NCBI GenBank assembly: GCA_034509425.1
Contig: JAVTVJ010000049.1
Span: 1,882,001 to 1,946,000 of the forward strand
Direction: 5' to 3'
Length of the DNA: 64,000 nt
Source of the DNA: Eopsaltria australis
Lineage: Eukaryota > Chordata > Aves > Passeriformes > Petroicidae
Shown here one piece after another: positions 1 to 12,460 of this stretch. Position numbers and translations under genes: made by a program. The notes under the pieces were generated by a model, which worked only from the letters and a program-made list of their open reading frames with translations, was not told where the DNA came from and ran no database searches. Within the stretch, counting starts at the first letter, position 1. Every line of letters starts with the position of its first letter.

Positions 1-741
1 GATAGCTCTGTCTCTAATCCATCTAGCACTACTGACCTCCTGTGGGACCCTACCTTACACAATTTCATGGATAAAACCCTTCCCCTTTATCACAGAATAC
101 TTTATTTACAGCTGTCAGGTACTTTGGAGAGGATACTGATAGCACCTAAGAGTGGTTGTTTAGCTTAACCTTACCTGGCATCACTTCAGTCACACTGAGT
201 GAAGAGAAATTCAGACAAGTGATACAGGGTGGGAAAACCAAATTATCTCAAAAGATTCTCTCTTATTTGTTTGTTGAAAGATCTTGTATGGTATGGCTAA
301 AATATATAACAAATATAGTTTCAAATCCTGTCTGTGATGGGGTAAAAAAATCTGTGAAGTTCAGGCTTGTAAACTGAGCACAGAGGGGATAGCAGTACTA
401 CTCAAAGTTTGGGTGATGGGGTGGTACAAAAATGATGAGGGGTGTACCACCTTTTGTATGAACATCATGGCCAAAATCATTAAAAAATAAGGAGCCTAGC
501 AGCTCCTCAGGGATTAGTGGTGAGGATCTTCTGGCAGTGTGAGCAGGCAAATAAAGTCACTCTGAGTGGACTATTGTCAAAGCAAGTTCTGTTGTCTGGA
601 GAACTTTGACTTCTAAATAGCAATTGCTGTAGTAACAATTGAAAGTATGAAAATGTAGCAATAGAGACATCACTGAGTCTATCTAGTACAGCCAAGCTCT
701 GAATGTCTGTAAGTCCTGATTTTATTTCTTTCTGAATGCAG
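1..741 (+). other. RAPGEF2: Intron (partial) upstream of first visible exon
   Basis: This is AT-rich intronic sequence ending in the acceptor tttctttctgaatgcag. I see no repeat, RNA gene or coding segment in it. The short open frames here match nothing I know. Confidence 0.7.
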
Positions 742-899
742 TGATATTGGAATTGGCCAGTCTCAGGATGACAGCATTGTGGGGCTGAGGCAAACAAAGC
801 ACATTCCTCCTGCTTTACCTGTCAGTGGAACCCTGTCATCCAGTAATCCCGACCTGCTCCAGTCTCATCACCGCATCTTAGACTTTAATACTACTCCAG
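742..899 (+). CDS. RAPGEF2: RAPGEF2 exon: linker before RA domain
   Basis: The 158-nt exon begins with the last base of a split serine codon and reads [15 protein letters not shown] and onward, ending TPD with the final aspartate codon split. This is the Ser-rich linker between the PDZ and Ras-association domains of PDZ-GEF1 and matches my memory of the vertebrate protein almost residue for residue. The acceptor is TGCAG and the donor is AG|GTAAGG. The frame continues into the exon at 5343. Confidence 0.93.
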
Positions 900-3800
900 G
901 TAAGGATCCTTTTTTTGTTGTTGTTCTTCATCTTTTAATTTCCTTTCATAGTTCAGGTTTTTTTGTGTGGATTTGTAGAGTCTGAAGAGGCATGTGAGTT
1001 TTTATTAACTGTTTGCTGTCACACACAAATTAGCCACATATTCATGCAGTACGATTTATTACATTTGCTACAATGTACTTTACCCACATGTAATAGATGT
1101 CTGTTTTTCATGTATGCTGTATACAGGGTGCTTCTTACTGATTGAATATTCATGGTCAGTAAAAACCTGTTTTGCTTGGTGTTTTATAATTTGCCTTGAT
1201 GGATCATTGTTTACAAGACTGCAATATTTTCAAATAACATAGCATATCATTGGCTTATAGTAAGGGAAAGGACATTGGACAGGGACACAAGACATGTATT
1301 TCAGTCTTTTTTCTGAACAGATTTATATAATTTGTACTACATTTGTAAGGGACAGAGTTTCAAAGTTTCTTGTTAGTCACCCTGCCCTACAGCTGTAGGC
1401 CAAATTCTTTGAATATAAAATCCCTTTCTGAAATAGATAAAAAATGAACACATTTAGAAAGGATCAAAGCACAGGGGTGAGTGGGGGAGAAATAGGAAGA
1501 GAACATGAGAAACTTGAGAGCCTTATCTTACAAGAATGGTTTAGCTGGAGCTCCTGGTAGGGTTGGGATTTGGACTCTTATCTGGCTGCAGGAAGGTTCT
1601 TAGTGGGAAACCTTTCCTGAATTAAATATCCAAATCTTTGCTATTAAAATATAGCTTCTGGAGCAGGATATGGTGATGGTAGCTCTGCAGACACTTGGTT
1701 ATTTTAGCCTAATCTTCAGAGAATTACTCAAAAGTAGAACTGGAAATTCAGTGCCCTCCTAAGACTGAGGGATTTCAAACATTACCTAAAGGATTAGCTA
1801 AAGAGACGGTGCTTAAATATCAGCCTACACGCTGGCCAAGTTGGTGCAATTTGTGCTTGAAACTGTGATGATGTTGAGCAGTATTTACTTCATCTCAGGT
1901 GTGTCAGGGCTAGAGGAGATGGCAAGGAGGTGGTTTGTGATTTTTGCTCCAGTGTCTACGATTGATCCTGAGAGACTTGGAAGGTGGATATGTTTTTGTA
2001 TTTTATCTAATGACTAGTGTCCAACACCTTGAAGCTATTCTTTTTCAGTAAGAGCCTAGCTTTTCATCAGGACTTTTTCTATACATGGGTGAAAATTCTG
2101 TTCTCTAGCTTGCCATTTGCCTAGACCAGACAGTTTTAGGTAATTAGTGTACCCCTAGTGCCAAGTGCAGCAAGTTTCCAACTTCCAGAGCTGTGGGCAT
2201 TGCTGACTCACGCAGCTTGAACAAACTTCCATGAGAAGGAAAGCCACTGCAGGCCTAAAGACGTTTCAATTACAGATGGAGTTCAGAGAAGCTTAATAAA
2301 TGAATAAGGTTCAACTGTTTACATTTTGCATTGAGGAAAGGAGATCAATATGATGTAATGCCAATCACTCCAATGTTTTAACAGTTTTTCTGTATCTTTG
2401 TAGAAAACATATTTCTTCCTCATAGGAAAAAGTTGTGTTTTGTTTTGGTTTTTTTTCTTAAAATTTGCCTGAATGTTCACACACTGAATATTTTTTAAAT
2501 AATTCTCAGGCAAAATTTTTTTCCTATGTGGAAAGGAAGGAAAAGGGGTCTTGAAATGAAAGACATACACCTTAAAGGCTTTAGGGATGGTCGCATTGTA
2601 GATAGAAGAGTTGAATTATATCTCTGTATATTTCAAGACTTGGAAAAAATTAAAGCCTGCACTTTTAATTCCTTTTACTACCTTAGTCTGAATTAAAGAT
2701 GGAAATGGAGGCAGCTTGCAAGAAATTGAATGCACTGGAGGAGAAAGAGAAATTGGTAGAGCAGCTGTCCTTTGAGGCTTTGAGAAATATCCCTCAGGAC
2801 AGAAAATAAAACAAGTTGCTCCTTTTAGAAGAGTAGTCTTTGAGGAGAAAGTGTGAACAGCTTGAAATCTGCAAGGAGTCAGTTTCTCTTCTGATTGGCT
2901 CTGGCTGTCTCAAATATACTTTTAAAGGTTTATTTTTAAATGTTCAATAGGACTTTGATTTCTCTTTTCTTGTGCTGCCTTTGCTATTTGATTGGAAGTC
3001 AAAATAATAGAGTAATGATGAACTGCCAGTCACTGGTATTTTTTCTTTCCCCTCACAATCTTTCTAAGGGAATAGATTCCTATCATACAGCATTACATTC
3101 TTCAGCCTGCCACTCCAGTTTCCTTTTTTTGAAAAGCATTGAAGGGGGGTGATTACGATTCTCTTCAAGTGTTTTATTTAAAAATTATTGGGCTGAATTA
3201 CTTGCTACCATTGCTATAGCTGTAATGATTTCTCTTGCTGGCAGACGTCTGTGTATTCTGTGTAGAGCTTTTGCTCCCAGCTCTGATAGGTAGGCAGCCT
3301 GAGAAACTGGGTGGTAAAATGCAGTGCAAAGATGGAACTCCTCTGTTTGCTGTCCTCTGCATTTCTTCATATTGACTTCAGTGATTCAGCAGAGCAGGTT
3401 ATTTTCTTGTTGCACAAAACACCTTATTTCTAGGGACTGTTTCTCACCTTTCTATTGTTTACAGTAGCTTCTCAACTTCACAGCATTTCTTTGGCGAATA
3501 TTTCTGTAACAGCAAGAGGCAGCAAGATCTAGAGAAGGGTCTGGTTTTAGTAACATCTCCAAAAGACTGAGGCTTTGGCATCTGCCTTCTTCCAGATGTC
3601 AAAAAATGTAGAAAGTATTTCAGAAAATATTCTGCTCTGTGTCCCTCTTCAACTAATTACTGAAGGACGATGGGTCAGTGTAGAGTTGGTGATAAAAGGC
3701 AAAATTGGCTTGCTTGTTATGAAGTATTTGTACATTTGACTCAAATGCTTAGGAAGGGCTAAAAACTGGCCTGTAATGATACCTTTATGTGTAACTGATG

Positions 3801-5342
3801 ATGTAATCACACAATTCTAGTGTCTTCTGGTATTACTGCTTCTCAAGCAGCAAAAAACTACTGTGAGCTTAAAAGTTACAGGCCTAGCTGCATGAAATTT
3901 GTAAAATAATATATTTAAGCCTAAAAAGCCTTAGCAGCATGTAAATGAACTCAATATCAGAGAGATTTATCTTAATGCTTTCCAAATTATTATTTTGGAA
4001 ACATGCAAGAGCAGTGGGGGGGTGTTAAGTTTTGTTGTTTTGTCACAAGATTTCTGCTGCTGAATAGATCTTTCTGTAGTAACTTGAATACATGTTATGC
4101 ACATTCAGGTCTTGTCAAAAAAACCCTCTAGTTGTACCAAAGTGAATGTTTTCATTTGGCAGCTATTTTTTTTATGATAGCCATTTCAGAAGCCTTAATT
4201 TAAAAGGCTTTCTATTACTACATATTTTATTGCTTGTATGACCTCTTTGATCTAAAAAATTAATTACTTTCAAGAAGAAACATATTAAAGAAAAATGAGT
4301 AGATGTCATGGCTCACAAAACTAGAAAAGCTTATTTCTAACAGAGGTAAGAAATTAAATTAATTGAAATGCTTGTCAGTTAAAAATACCTGATGTTAAAA
4401 AACCCAGTGGTGGATAGCAGTATAATTTTTTAATTTCCTAATAATATAGTGATAACAACCAAAATTCAGTTGATCAGTGGGTCTTTATTTCAATGCATGC
4501 GTGGAAATACAAAAATATGTATGGATTTGGTCTTTCCATATAGCTTATGGAAGTAGCAAATCCAGTGTTAGTCTGGTAGTTTTCCAGATTTTCCTAAAAA
4601 ACAATTCACTGTAAGTTTTGTGTCATCAGTCACTGCAAACAGGACTGTATATAGAATTTGAATATTTGTGAATGTTTTCTTTTACCCCTGGCTACCTTAG
4701 TTCTTAATTACTAAAATACTGGCACAGAGACATAAAGAACAAAGCTTTCAGTCTGTTACTGACTCATTTATTACTATGATGTAAATGTAGCAATGAGAGG
4801 ATATTTTTGATCACTGAGTACTTGTATGCATTAATACTCTTGCACTTCAATTGTGTACATATGCATGCTGGCTATAATACAGACATCTTCCTAGCCACTT
4901 ACATTGTGTGTCTTCCCTTTGTGTGTGGCCTGTCAGAGTTAGGTAAATTAATCTATTTTCTTTGAAATATCCTTAAAGAGATTGATACTCCTATCACCTA
5001 TTTGCTTAAACTTCTTACATGTCATTGTATAGGATAATGTCATTTAATGTCCTGGATTTTTTCAGACTTAAACAGAATTTTTCAGGGCTCAACACCTGTG
5101 AAAATCAGATTGCTCATTAGTTTGCCCGTCCAAACTTTGGAAATGTTAATGTATTTTTGTGGCTTGCTTCTATAGCCTAACTAACTTCTTTTCCTGGATG
5201 TTAAGAGAACCAGCTTTTACTGAAGTAAAAACTGATAACACTAAGTATTACACTTGATGTGACTTGCTCATTCATATACCATTAAGTTTTTGTTCTACTT
5301 TGCTTACTAAACTGTATAACTTGCTTGTAATTTTTTCCCCAG
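900..5342 (+). other. RAPGEF2: Intron, 4.4 kb
   Basis: The intron starts GTAAGG and ends with a T-rich tract and CCCCAG. It is AT-rich unique-looking sequence. I see no recognisable transposon, RNA gene or exon, and the scattered open frames of 60-85 codons are not credible. Confidence 0.7.
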
Positions 5343-5583
5343 ACTTACCAGACCAAGTTCTGCGGGTTTTCAAGGCAGACCAGCAAAGTCGCTACATAAT
5401 GATCAGTAAGGACACGACAGCAAAGGAAGTGGTCATCCAGGCCATCAGGGAGTTTGCTCTCACTGCAACCCCTGATGCATATTCACTATGCGAAGTCTCT
5501 GTCACACCTGAGGGTGTCATCAAGCAAAGGAGGCTTCCTGATCAGCTGTCCAAACTTGCTGACAGAATACAGCTGAGTGGCAG
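5343..5583 (+). CDS. RAPGEF2: RAPGEF2 exon: Ras-association (RA) domain
   Basis: The 241-nt exon encodes nearly the whole RA domain, from [13 protein letters not shown] to RIQLSG with a split arginine. The ubiquitin-fold core is visible: the first beta strands (VLRVF, RYIMIS), the helix after [15 protein letters not shown], and the strand YSLCEVSV. In this family the RA domain binds GTP-bound Ras or Rap and recruits the exchange factor to membranes. Upstream in-frame sequence (5264-5342) is intronic polypyrimidine tract, not coding. The donor is AG|GTAAGA. Confidence 0.95.
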
Positions 5584-5832
5584 GTAAGATGGAGGCTGAG
5601 CTAAAGCTGATGATGCCAGTTTGTTAAGTCAAAATCTTGTTAAAGGAGTGTTACTTAATTATTTAATGTTCTGTTTCTTTGCAACACATTGCTGCTTATG
5701 CAACTTCTCATTAATACCTAGGCTGGTAAAGTTCATTTTATTCTCCGATTCCAACTGAATCATTGCTTTAACTCTCAGCACAAATTGGGTATATTGTATC
5801 TAGTATCTTTTTTTTTAATTCTGTTTTTACAG

Positions 5833-6216
5833 GTATTACCTGAAGAACAACATGGAAACAGAAACTCTTTGTTCAGATGAAGATGCTCAAGAGTTACTAA
5901 GGGAAAGCCAAATTTCCCTACTACAGCTCAGTACTGTTGAGGTGGCTACCCAGCTCTCCATGAGGAACTTTGAGCTGTTCCGTAATATCGAACCCACAGA
6001 ATACATAGATGACTTGTTTAAACTCAAATCAAAAACAGGTTGCACTAATCTAAAAAGGTTTGAAGAGGTGATAAATCAAGAAACATTCTGGGTGGCTTCT
6101 GAGATTCTAAGAGAAACCAACCAACTGAAAAGGATGAAGATCATTAAGCATTTCATTAAGATTGCGCTACACTGCAGAGAATGCAAGAACTTCAACTCGA
6201 TGTTTGCCATCATTAG
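5833..6216 (+). CDS. RAPGEF2: RAPGEF2 exon: end of RA domain and N-terminal part of RasGEF catalytic domain
   Basis: The 384-nt exon starts in the last RA strand (YYLKNN) and crosses an acidic linker ([11 protein letters not shown]). It then enters the CDC25-homology RasGEF domain at [17 protein letters not shown]. Family hallmarks visible are the [14 protein letters not shown] segment, [17 protein letters not shown], and the helix [19 protein letters not shown] followed by NFNSMFAII. This domain opens the nucleotide pocket of Rap1 or Rap2 so that GDP leaves. The open frame runs on past 6216 into the intron; the true donor is ATTAG|GTATTG, because the next exon supplies the remaining serine codon base and GLNLAPV. 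Confidence 0.95.
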
Positions 6217-7755
6217 GTATTGCCCACTAATCATTTTACTTCTGAGTAAAAAGCCAAGTCTTACTTATGTTGGTCTTAAAAAAATGTACTTAATAGAGCA
6301 AACCATTTTATACTGCTAACATCAACACTTGGCAGATTGCTAAGGAGAGCATTTTTTGTGATCTGAAATGTTTGCTGAAATATTAATTGGAATGCTACTG
6401 TTACATAATTACTGCTCCAGATAGTGTGGCAAGGTGAACATGGCACTAGAGAAACTAATGTACTTATTTAAAGAAAAAGACCAAAAGAAACAACAGGTTT
6501 ATACAGGAAAACCACACAATTGTTCTAAATGAATAGGTTAATTTCCCCAAAGCAGCCTGTTTTGTACATATTTCTCAGTATCTTGAATTCATTCAGCCAT
6601 GATATATTGCCTTTGGTTTTCTTTGTATCAGCAGTTTTTTACATGGAACTCTGATAATAATCAATAACAGACTGTGATCCCATATTAGCCTGTAAATAAG
6701 GATCTTCTAATAAGAATTGTAAAATGTACTGAAAACCTCAGAAAACTTTTCATAATTTTGGCATGAGAAGCAAGAGAGAAAACTAGTGTCTTTGTCTATA
6801 CTCATTTTTTAAAACCCAAACAGAACCAAACAATCCCCCTATATTGTCTGTCATAAAAAAGCTCAAGTAAGTTGCATTAAACTGACAATGTTATCACTGT
6901 CTTTGACACAAGCTCTTGTCATCATTGTCTTGACATTCAGGCAACAGATTGAATGTGACACTTTTCCCGAAGATGAGTAGGTTTGAATACTATTCAGCAA
7001 GTGGGGCATGTTCCAAAGTCAAGGATTGTGCTGATGATCAGTCAGCATCTCTGAGATTTTGTTCATCTATTTCAGCCGATCTCAATGAGAAATAAAAGCA
7101 GCCTGTCTGCTAAGAAAAACTTTGAGTGAAGGAAGGATTCTAGGTAGCAGACTTCCCCACAGGTAGAAATTAACAGCAAGACAGTCAGTGTCATTACAGG
7201 GGAAAAAGGGGATTTGTACCAGCTACAGGTTGAGAATAATCTCAGATATAGGGAATGTTACATAATTTCATCCTGAAAGAACAAAGTCAGATGTATTATT
7301 GCAGAAAGAAGGCGGGTCAGTGTGCTGTCACCACCTGAACATTATCAGGTAGGTGGAAGATAGTTTCTCCAGCAGTTTGTTAATCTGGAAGTAAGTGGAG
7401 ATCCTGAGGTACTTAGATTATGATGTTCTTATCAAACTCATACACACTGTTCTAAAGTAACAAATACGTACTCTGTAAGGTTCAATTACTCATGCAAGTG
7501 TAGCTTTTTTCTGTTTATGGTTGCATCATGTAGATAGCTCCAGTTTTTATAGTTTATATAAAAATGATCTTAACTATTCTGTAATACCTGCTGGCAGAAA
7601 GAAGTTTTTAAATTTCTGTTACTTTATTGACAATGCTGTGCTAATGTATTCTGGCTATATGGTATTTCTACCATGCAAAATTTAACATGGTCTTTTCTAG
7701 GATTTTTTTTCTTTCTCTTGTTCTTCAACTTTTTGCTCCTTTTTTTTTTTTCAAG
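6217..7755 (+). other. RAPGEF2: Intron, 1.5 kb
   Basis: AT-rich intron with a long T tract (7739-7751) directly before the TTCAAG acceptor. I recognise nothing else in it. Confidence 0.7.
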
Positions 7756-7967
7756 TGGCCTGAATTTGGCACCAGTTGCAAGGCTCCGAACTACTTGGGA
7801 AAAGCTACCAAGCAAGTATGAAAAGCTGTTTCAGGATCTGCAGGACTTGTTTGATCCATCCAGGAACATGGCAAAATATCGTAATGTCCTTAACAGCCAA
7901 AACCTACAGCCCCCTATTATCCCCCTGTTTCCTGTCATCAAAAAAGACCTTACATTCCTTCATGAAG
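7756..7967 (+). CDS. RAPGEF2: RAPGEF2 exon: RasGEF catalytic core
   Basis: The 212-nt exon reads [18 protein letters not shown] and onward, through [19 protein letters not shown] to [19 protein letters not shown]. In CDC25-type domains the segment around [12 protein letters not shown], together with the PxxPLFPxxxKDLTFxHEG block, shapes the helical hairpin that contacts switch 1 of the GTPase. All of these residues are intact. The donor is GAAG|GTAAAG; the split glycine is completed by the exon at 8049. Confidence 0.95.
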
Positions 7968-8048
7968 GTAAAGGCAGAAGTATATTATTCTTTTACTATC
8001 TAAGGAAAGGTAACTTTTCTGGCTAATCACTGACGTTGTTGGTTGTAG

Positions 8049-8172
8049 GAAATGATTCTAAGGTGGAGGGCCTGGTGAATTTTGAGAAGCTGCGGATGAT
8101 CGCGAAGGAGATCCGCCATGTGGGTCGCATGGCGTCCGTGAACATGGATCCTGCTCTCATGTTTCGAACAAG
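8049..8172 (+). CDS. RAPGEF2: RAPGEF2 exon: end of RasGEF domain
   Basis: The 124-nt exon begins [22 protein letters not shown] and ends PALMFRT with a split arginine. [13 protein letters not shown] is the last long helix of the catalytic domain. The exon lies only 81 bp from the preceding one. The donor is AAG|GTATGT. Confidence 0.95.
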
Positions 8173-8790
8173 GTATGTGTGTTGTACCAGGCAGAGCTTT
8201 CCCCAGCTGGGAGAAGGCTAGGTGTCAGCAAGAGGGACTTCTATGTGCCCCTTCTGTTGGAGCAGTATGAATTTTTTGCATTAGCAATTGACCAGCATGA
8301 CGTGGTGATCTAAAACTGGAGAAACCATTACATTTTGTGGTTGCTGATACATTCTAAAATGTTTCTTGCTATTCCGTAGTTGACTGTTACTTCATAAAAA
8401 TGCGATTCTGTGAGTGGGAGGGAGGGAGAGGAACTGTCTTAAAAATGTATCTGTTAGTCTATTTGGAACATTGATAAGTGCCAGCCTTATAATTTTGATG
8501 TAGTAGAAGTGGTAATGTATCTGAAGCAGTGTCAGCTACTTGTGTTAGAAGACGTGGAGTGAATGCTCTTTAGCTTCATATTTGACAAGCTTATTGCATA
8601 CTCTTTTTCCTTAATTTGAGCTAGAAGAGTTTGTAATATCTGATTGTATGCCCAAGTCAAGGCTCTTTTTAATGCTTGTGGGCTTCCAGAACTGCTTGTC
8701 CTGAGGTCTGGTCTTTTTCTTTCTGAGCTTGTGATCTTTCTCTGTCTCTTCTTAAACCCATGCTTTATTCTTCCTGGCTCTCACTTGCAG
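8173..8790 (+). other. RAPGEF2: Intron, 0.6 kb
   Basis: The intron has a pyrimidine-rich end and a CTTGCAG acceptor ahead of a microexon. I see nothing else in it. Confidence 0.7.
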
Positions 8791-8814
8791 GAAGAAGAAA
8801 TGGAGGAGTTTGGG
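8791..8814 (+). CDS. RAPGEF2: RAPGEF2 24-nt microexon (basic linker)
   Basis: The 24-nt exon completes an arginine codon and encodes KKKWRSL plus two bases of a glycine codon. It is framed by CTTGCAG and GGG|GTAAGT. It is a multiple of three, so skipping it would keep the frame and remove a small basic patch just after the catalytic domain. The residues agree with the vertebrate RAPGEF2 sequence I remember, which supports it as a real exon despite its size. Confidence 0.88.
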
Positions 8815-9854
8815 GTAAGTGGTTGGAGACAGCACACATGGACATTCATTCTTCCTTTACCATTTGCATTGTTTCCTACTTGCTATCTCTAATTTTCTGG
8901 CGCTTTGACATTTTTTTCTTTTGTTAACCCTTTTTTACTGACAATACATTTTAATCTAGGAGTGCTTTTGATTTGAGATTAAAACAGAAAAGTTGTAAAT
9001 TATTTTCACGTGGTCATGGGTAGAAGTGGGGTGTTCTTTCCCACCTCCAGTTTAAATTGCTGAAGGAAGTGATTTTCAATCAAAGAGAAATTATCAAATG
9101 ACAAGGTTGCAACAGCTGAAAATAGCTGTTAATTTCCTCATTCCTATTAAACAATTATCACAATCAAATACAAGAGTTAAAATTTAGAATATCTGCTTGA
9201 CTAACTTACTTTCATTTTACAATTAGCCATCATTTTTACCTTAATAATTCAGGACCAATGCATAGCTTTCATATAGATATACATACATTGAAACGTGCAT
9301 GACATTTTTTTCATCATGAGCTAGCTGATCATTTTATTTAACAAAAGTGTCTTCGGTCTTGCAAGTTACAAAGAAGTTCTATTGTGTAAAACTGAGCTGT
9401 ACGTTTTGTATACAGTCCGATTTAAAATACAGAGGGCTTTCAAAATGCCTTCTTTATATGTATTTGAATTTGAATGTCAACTATAGTCTTCTGTCAGCAC
9501 TGCCTTACTGCATGAGCTTTTCCTAATGCTCCAGTCCTCTCAGTAGACGGCTTATATGAGAGAGCTACCTTGAATGCTTTCCTAGACGTGTGAAGTGTCA
9601 TTGCTAGTTGGAGCAGAATAGGTTAAAATATCTGTGCCATTAAAATAGTGCCTGTAACCAAGAAAAAAGATTTCCTGGCCCTCATCTTTCTGTCTGTTAT
9701 AGCTGTTTGACTTACTGGAATGACGCATGTAAGCTTTGACCGTAGACTGACATTCATGCAATCTCTTGCACGTTTTGTGTTTAACGGGTGATTCCATGTT
9801 GGACTAAGTCAAACCTTTGCTCTTTCTTCCCCCTCCTGCTCCCCTTCACTCCAG
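8815..9854 (+). other. RAPGEF2: Intron, 1.0 kb
   Basis: AT-rich intron ending in a C/T-rich tract and CTCCAG. I see no repeat or RNA gene in it. Confidence 0.7.
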
Positions 9855-10078
9855 GTCTCTCAGCCAGGGCAGCACCAATGCAGCCGTGCTGGATGTTGCA
9901 CAAACAGGGGGGCATAAAAAGCGGGTCCGTCGCAGCTCCTTTCTTAATGCTAAAAAGCTCTATGAAGATGCTCAGATGGCACGGAAAGTAAAGCAGTATC
10001 TCTCAAACTTGGATCTGGAAATGGATGAAGAGAGCCTCCAGACACTCTCTCTGCAGTGTGAGCCAGCCACGAACACAT
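9855..10078 (+). CDS. RAPGEF2: RAPGEF2 exon: basic/helical region after the GEF domain
   Basis: The 224-nt exon reads [17 protein letters not shown], then a basic run [33 protein letters not shown] and an acidic end ending CEPATNT with a split leucine codon. The RRSS motif is a plausible basophilic kinase site (inference). The donor is ACAT|GTGAGC. Confidence 0.93.
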
Positions 10079-10923
10079 GTGAGCATTGCCATTTGTTGTG
10101 GATTTCAAGAAAATTGTTCAATATAACTCTGTTTCTAGTTCAGTGAAGCAATTGGAAACAGTAACTAGACAATGAAGTACAAAAGGATTTGTCCAGTCCT
10201 TTTCAAGTACTAAATGTCTATGAATCCTAAGGAAATAATCTTGTGAATTAACAGGGTAGTTAGTATCTATAGTATTTATACAGATGATAAGGCTTTAAGA
10301 TGATGTCACAATGAAGTGTACAATGGCTTTTGGCTTTTTAGATTTGTCTGTACAAAGGATATGGAGGAGTCTAAAGTTTTTCTGTATTTCTGATGTACTG
10401 AGGTTATTAGTGTGAATAGTGATACAGTTATTCTGAGGGAGGAGGGGATTTTCTTATGTCCAGGTGTTTCAGAGATACCTGGAGGGCTGTACCTGAGGCA
10501 GCAGAGGGGGACCTTATCCCGGATACCCGTTTCATTTTGATTTTAGGAAATGCTGTATCTTGTGCCCCTCCCTTCCTTCAGGGTAGCAAAAAGTAGGAAT
10601 TACTTGTCTGTTCTGAGTCTGTTGTAGTCTTTATGACAGCCCAGTATAACTTCTGGTCATGTTTTTGGTAACAGTGGTCGTTTATCAGAGCTTTATTTTG
10701 AGAAAGAAAACATTCATTGATAATGTACATCTTTTAAATGGAGTTAAATCTCCCCCTCTTTTCATCTTCATCTTTTCTGTCTAAAGATATCATGCTGCAT
10801 TAATTGTACGAGTATTTGAGCACCTTTTAATTGTTAATCAGAGGGCTTTGCATGGCTCAGACTAAAACACTACTGTGCTTTTAGCTAGTAGTCATTCGGT
10901 GTTTTGTCCCCTTTCTTGCAAAG
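10079..10923 (+). other. RAPGEF2: Intron, 0.85 kb
   Basis: AT-rich intron with acceptor CTTGCAAAG. I recognise nothing in it. Confidence 0.7.
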
Positions 10924-11109
10924 TGCCGAAGAACACAGGAGACAAGCGATCTGGGAAATCTGAAACATCACCAGTGGCTCCCCGGGCTGGCATCCAGCAG
11001 AAAGTGCAGCAGCAGCAGCAGCACAAAGCAAACCAAGCATTGCAGGTCCCAGCCGTGTCTCTTTATCCCTCTCGCAAAAAAGTGCCAGTCAAAGATCTCC
11101 CACCATTCG
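10924..11109 (+). CDS. RAPGEF2: RAPGEF2 exon: Pro/Gln-rich tail segment
   Basis: The 186-nt exon runs from [22 protein letters not shown] through a glutamine stretch to [22 protein letters not shown]. The glutamine run is encoded by five CAG codons (11007-11021). The segment around it is shorter than the Pro/Gln-rich stretch I remember in the human protein, so this is a length-variable spot. The rest is strongly conserved. The donor is TTCG|GTAGGT. Confidence 0.92.
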
Positions 11110-12454
11110 GTAGGTGGAACAAGGAAGAATTTGGTTTAATTTTCTGAAGTTTGTTTGCCTGTGTCAGGAATACGTTTTTAATCAAATAAAGTTCAGACTT
11201 TTATTTCTAGTAGTATGATACACAGGTTATACCTGTGCATGCAGAGGCATAGTTCTCTTCTCTAGAAAAGGAAAGAAAGAAATCTAGGTAAAGCATCTTG
11301 TCAATTTAATCAGTGTGTTTACCTCTTACTAGCAGCTGGAAAGAATAAATGTTTCTCACTGTTTGCCCTGGGATCTTGCCTTAACTTTTCTAGAGGAATT
11401 AGGGACATGGAGTTCTTGAGATGCCTCAGAAGTTTTGGTGTTTCTTCACAAGCTGAATTTTTAAGGTGAAATTAAGGCCTGCTCAAGATGGCAGTCCTGT
11501 TTGAAATGTGTGTCTGAACTTTCACATTGACAATTGTCCATTTGCCTTCAGCTCTCTTCTGCTTTTTTATTGTTGTTATTCAGTCATTGCTGCTTCCATA
11601 TTCTATGGAAAGGTACCAGACAACAGGAATTTCTTCTACCCTGAATTCCAAATCTGTCCCCCAACATGTGTACGAAACATGTATGCATTAGTAGCGAACT
11701 CCTTAAATCACAAGTATGGTAGTATCTCTAGGAAGCATATATAGCATAACTGGCCCTTCCTTTTTCATGCTGGTTATTGCACAAGAGCTTAATTCTGATT
11801 TCACTCTTTATTGGTTTTCCTCATGCACTGCTTAGGCTGCAGCAAAGCATTAGAAGCAGCAAAATGAGCAAGAAACAATTCAATATTCATCTAGATCTTG
11901 TTGACTTTACCATTAAATTTTAATCTTAAAAGGACTTTGAAGCTACGTGGACTGCATTTTTTGCTCATAGTGGCAAAGTTTCTGAAAACTGACTAGGTTA
12001 TGCTGATTAGGCAGCTGTAAATTATTGATAACAGGATTGTGATCCAACAGATCAAAGATAAAGTACATGAATGCTTGGAAATAACCTCTACCACAAACAT
12101 TGGCAAAACTCTGTCTTCACTTATAAGGCTGTCCCAGGGTGGATTTTTGAGGAGAAGGGAAGAGAAAGATGGATAAATGTGGCCTGGGAAAAGCAATTCT
12201 TGATGCCCTAGATCTTTACATCATACATCATCTTCAGGATGTTTTTACTCTGTAGTTTCCCAAAATAAGCTGGTGCAGAGATAGTTCCCAAAAATGAAAG
12301 AGAGAAAGACAGCTGCAGGATGGCCTTGTTTCATAAGCCTAATCCTTATTAATTTTCTTTCCAGCTTCCTTTGACCTTCTAGGCTACTCTGAATAGAAAA
12401 GAAACAGGAGAGCAGTTTGAATTCTTACTATATAAATCTTCACTAACCAGTGAG

Positions 12455-12460
12455 ATGGGT
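12455..12460. repeat. Left target-site duplication ATGGGT of the LTR-tRNA insert
   Basis: ATGGGT directly precedes the LTR TG start and recurs exactly at 13163-13168, after the tRNA copy. The six-base length fits class II retroviral integration. Because it brackets the LTR and the tRNA together, it indicates one integration event. Confidence 0.7.
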
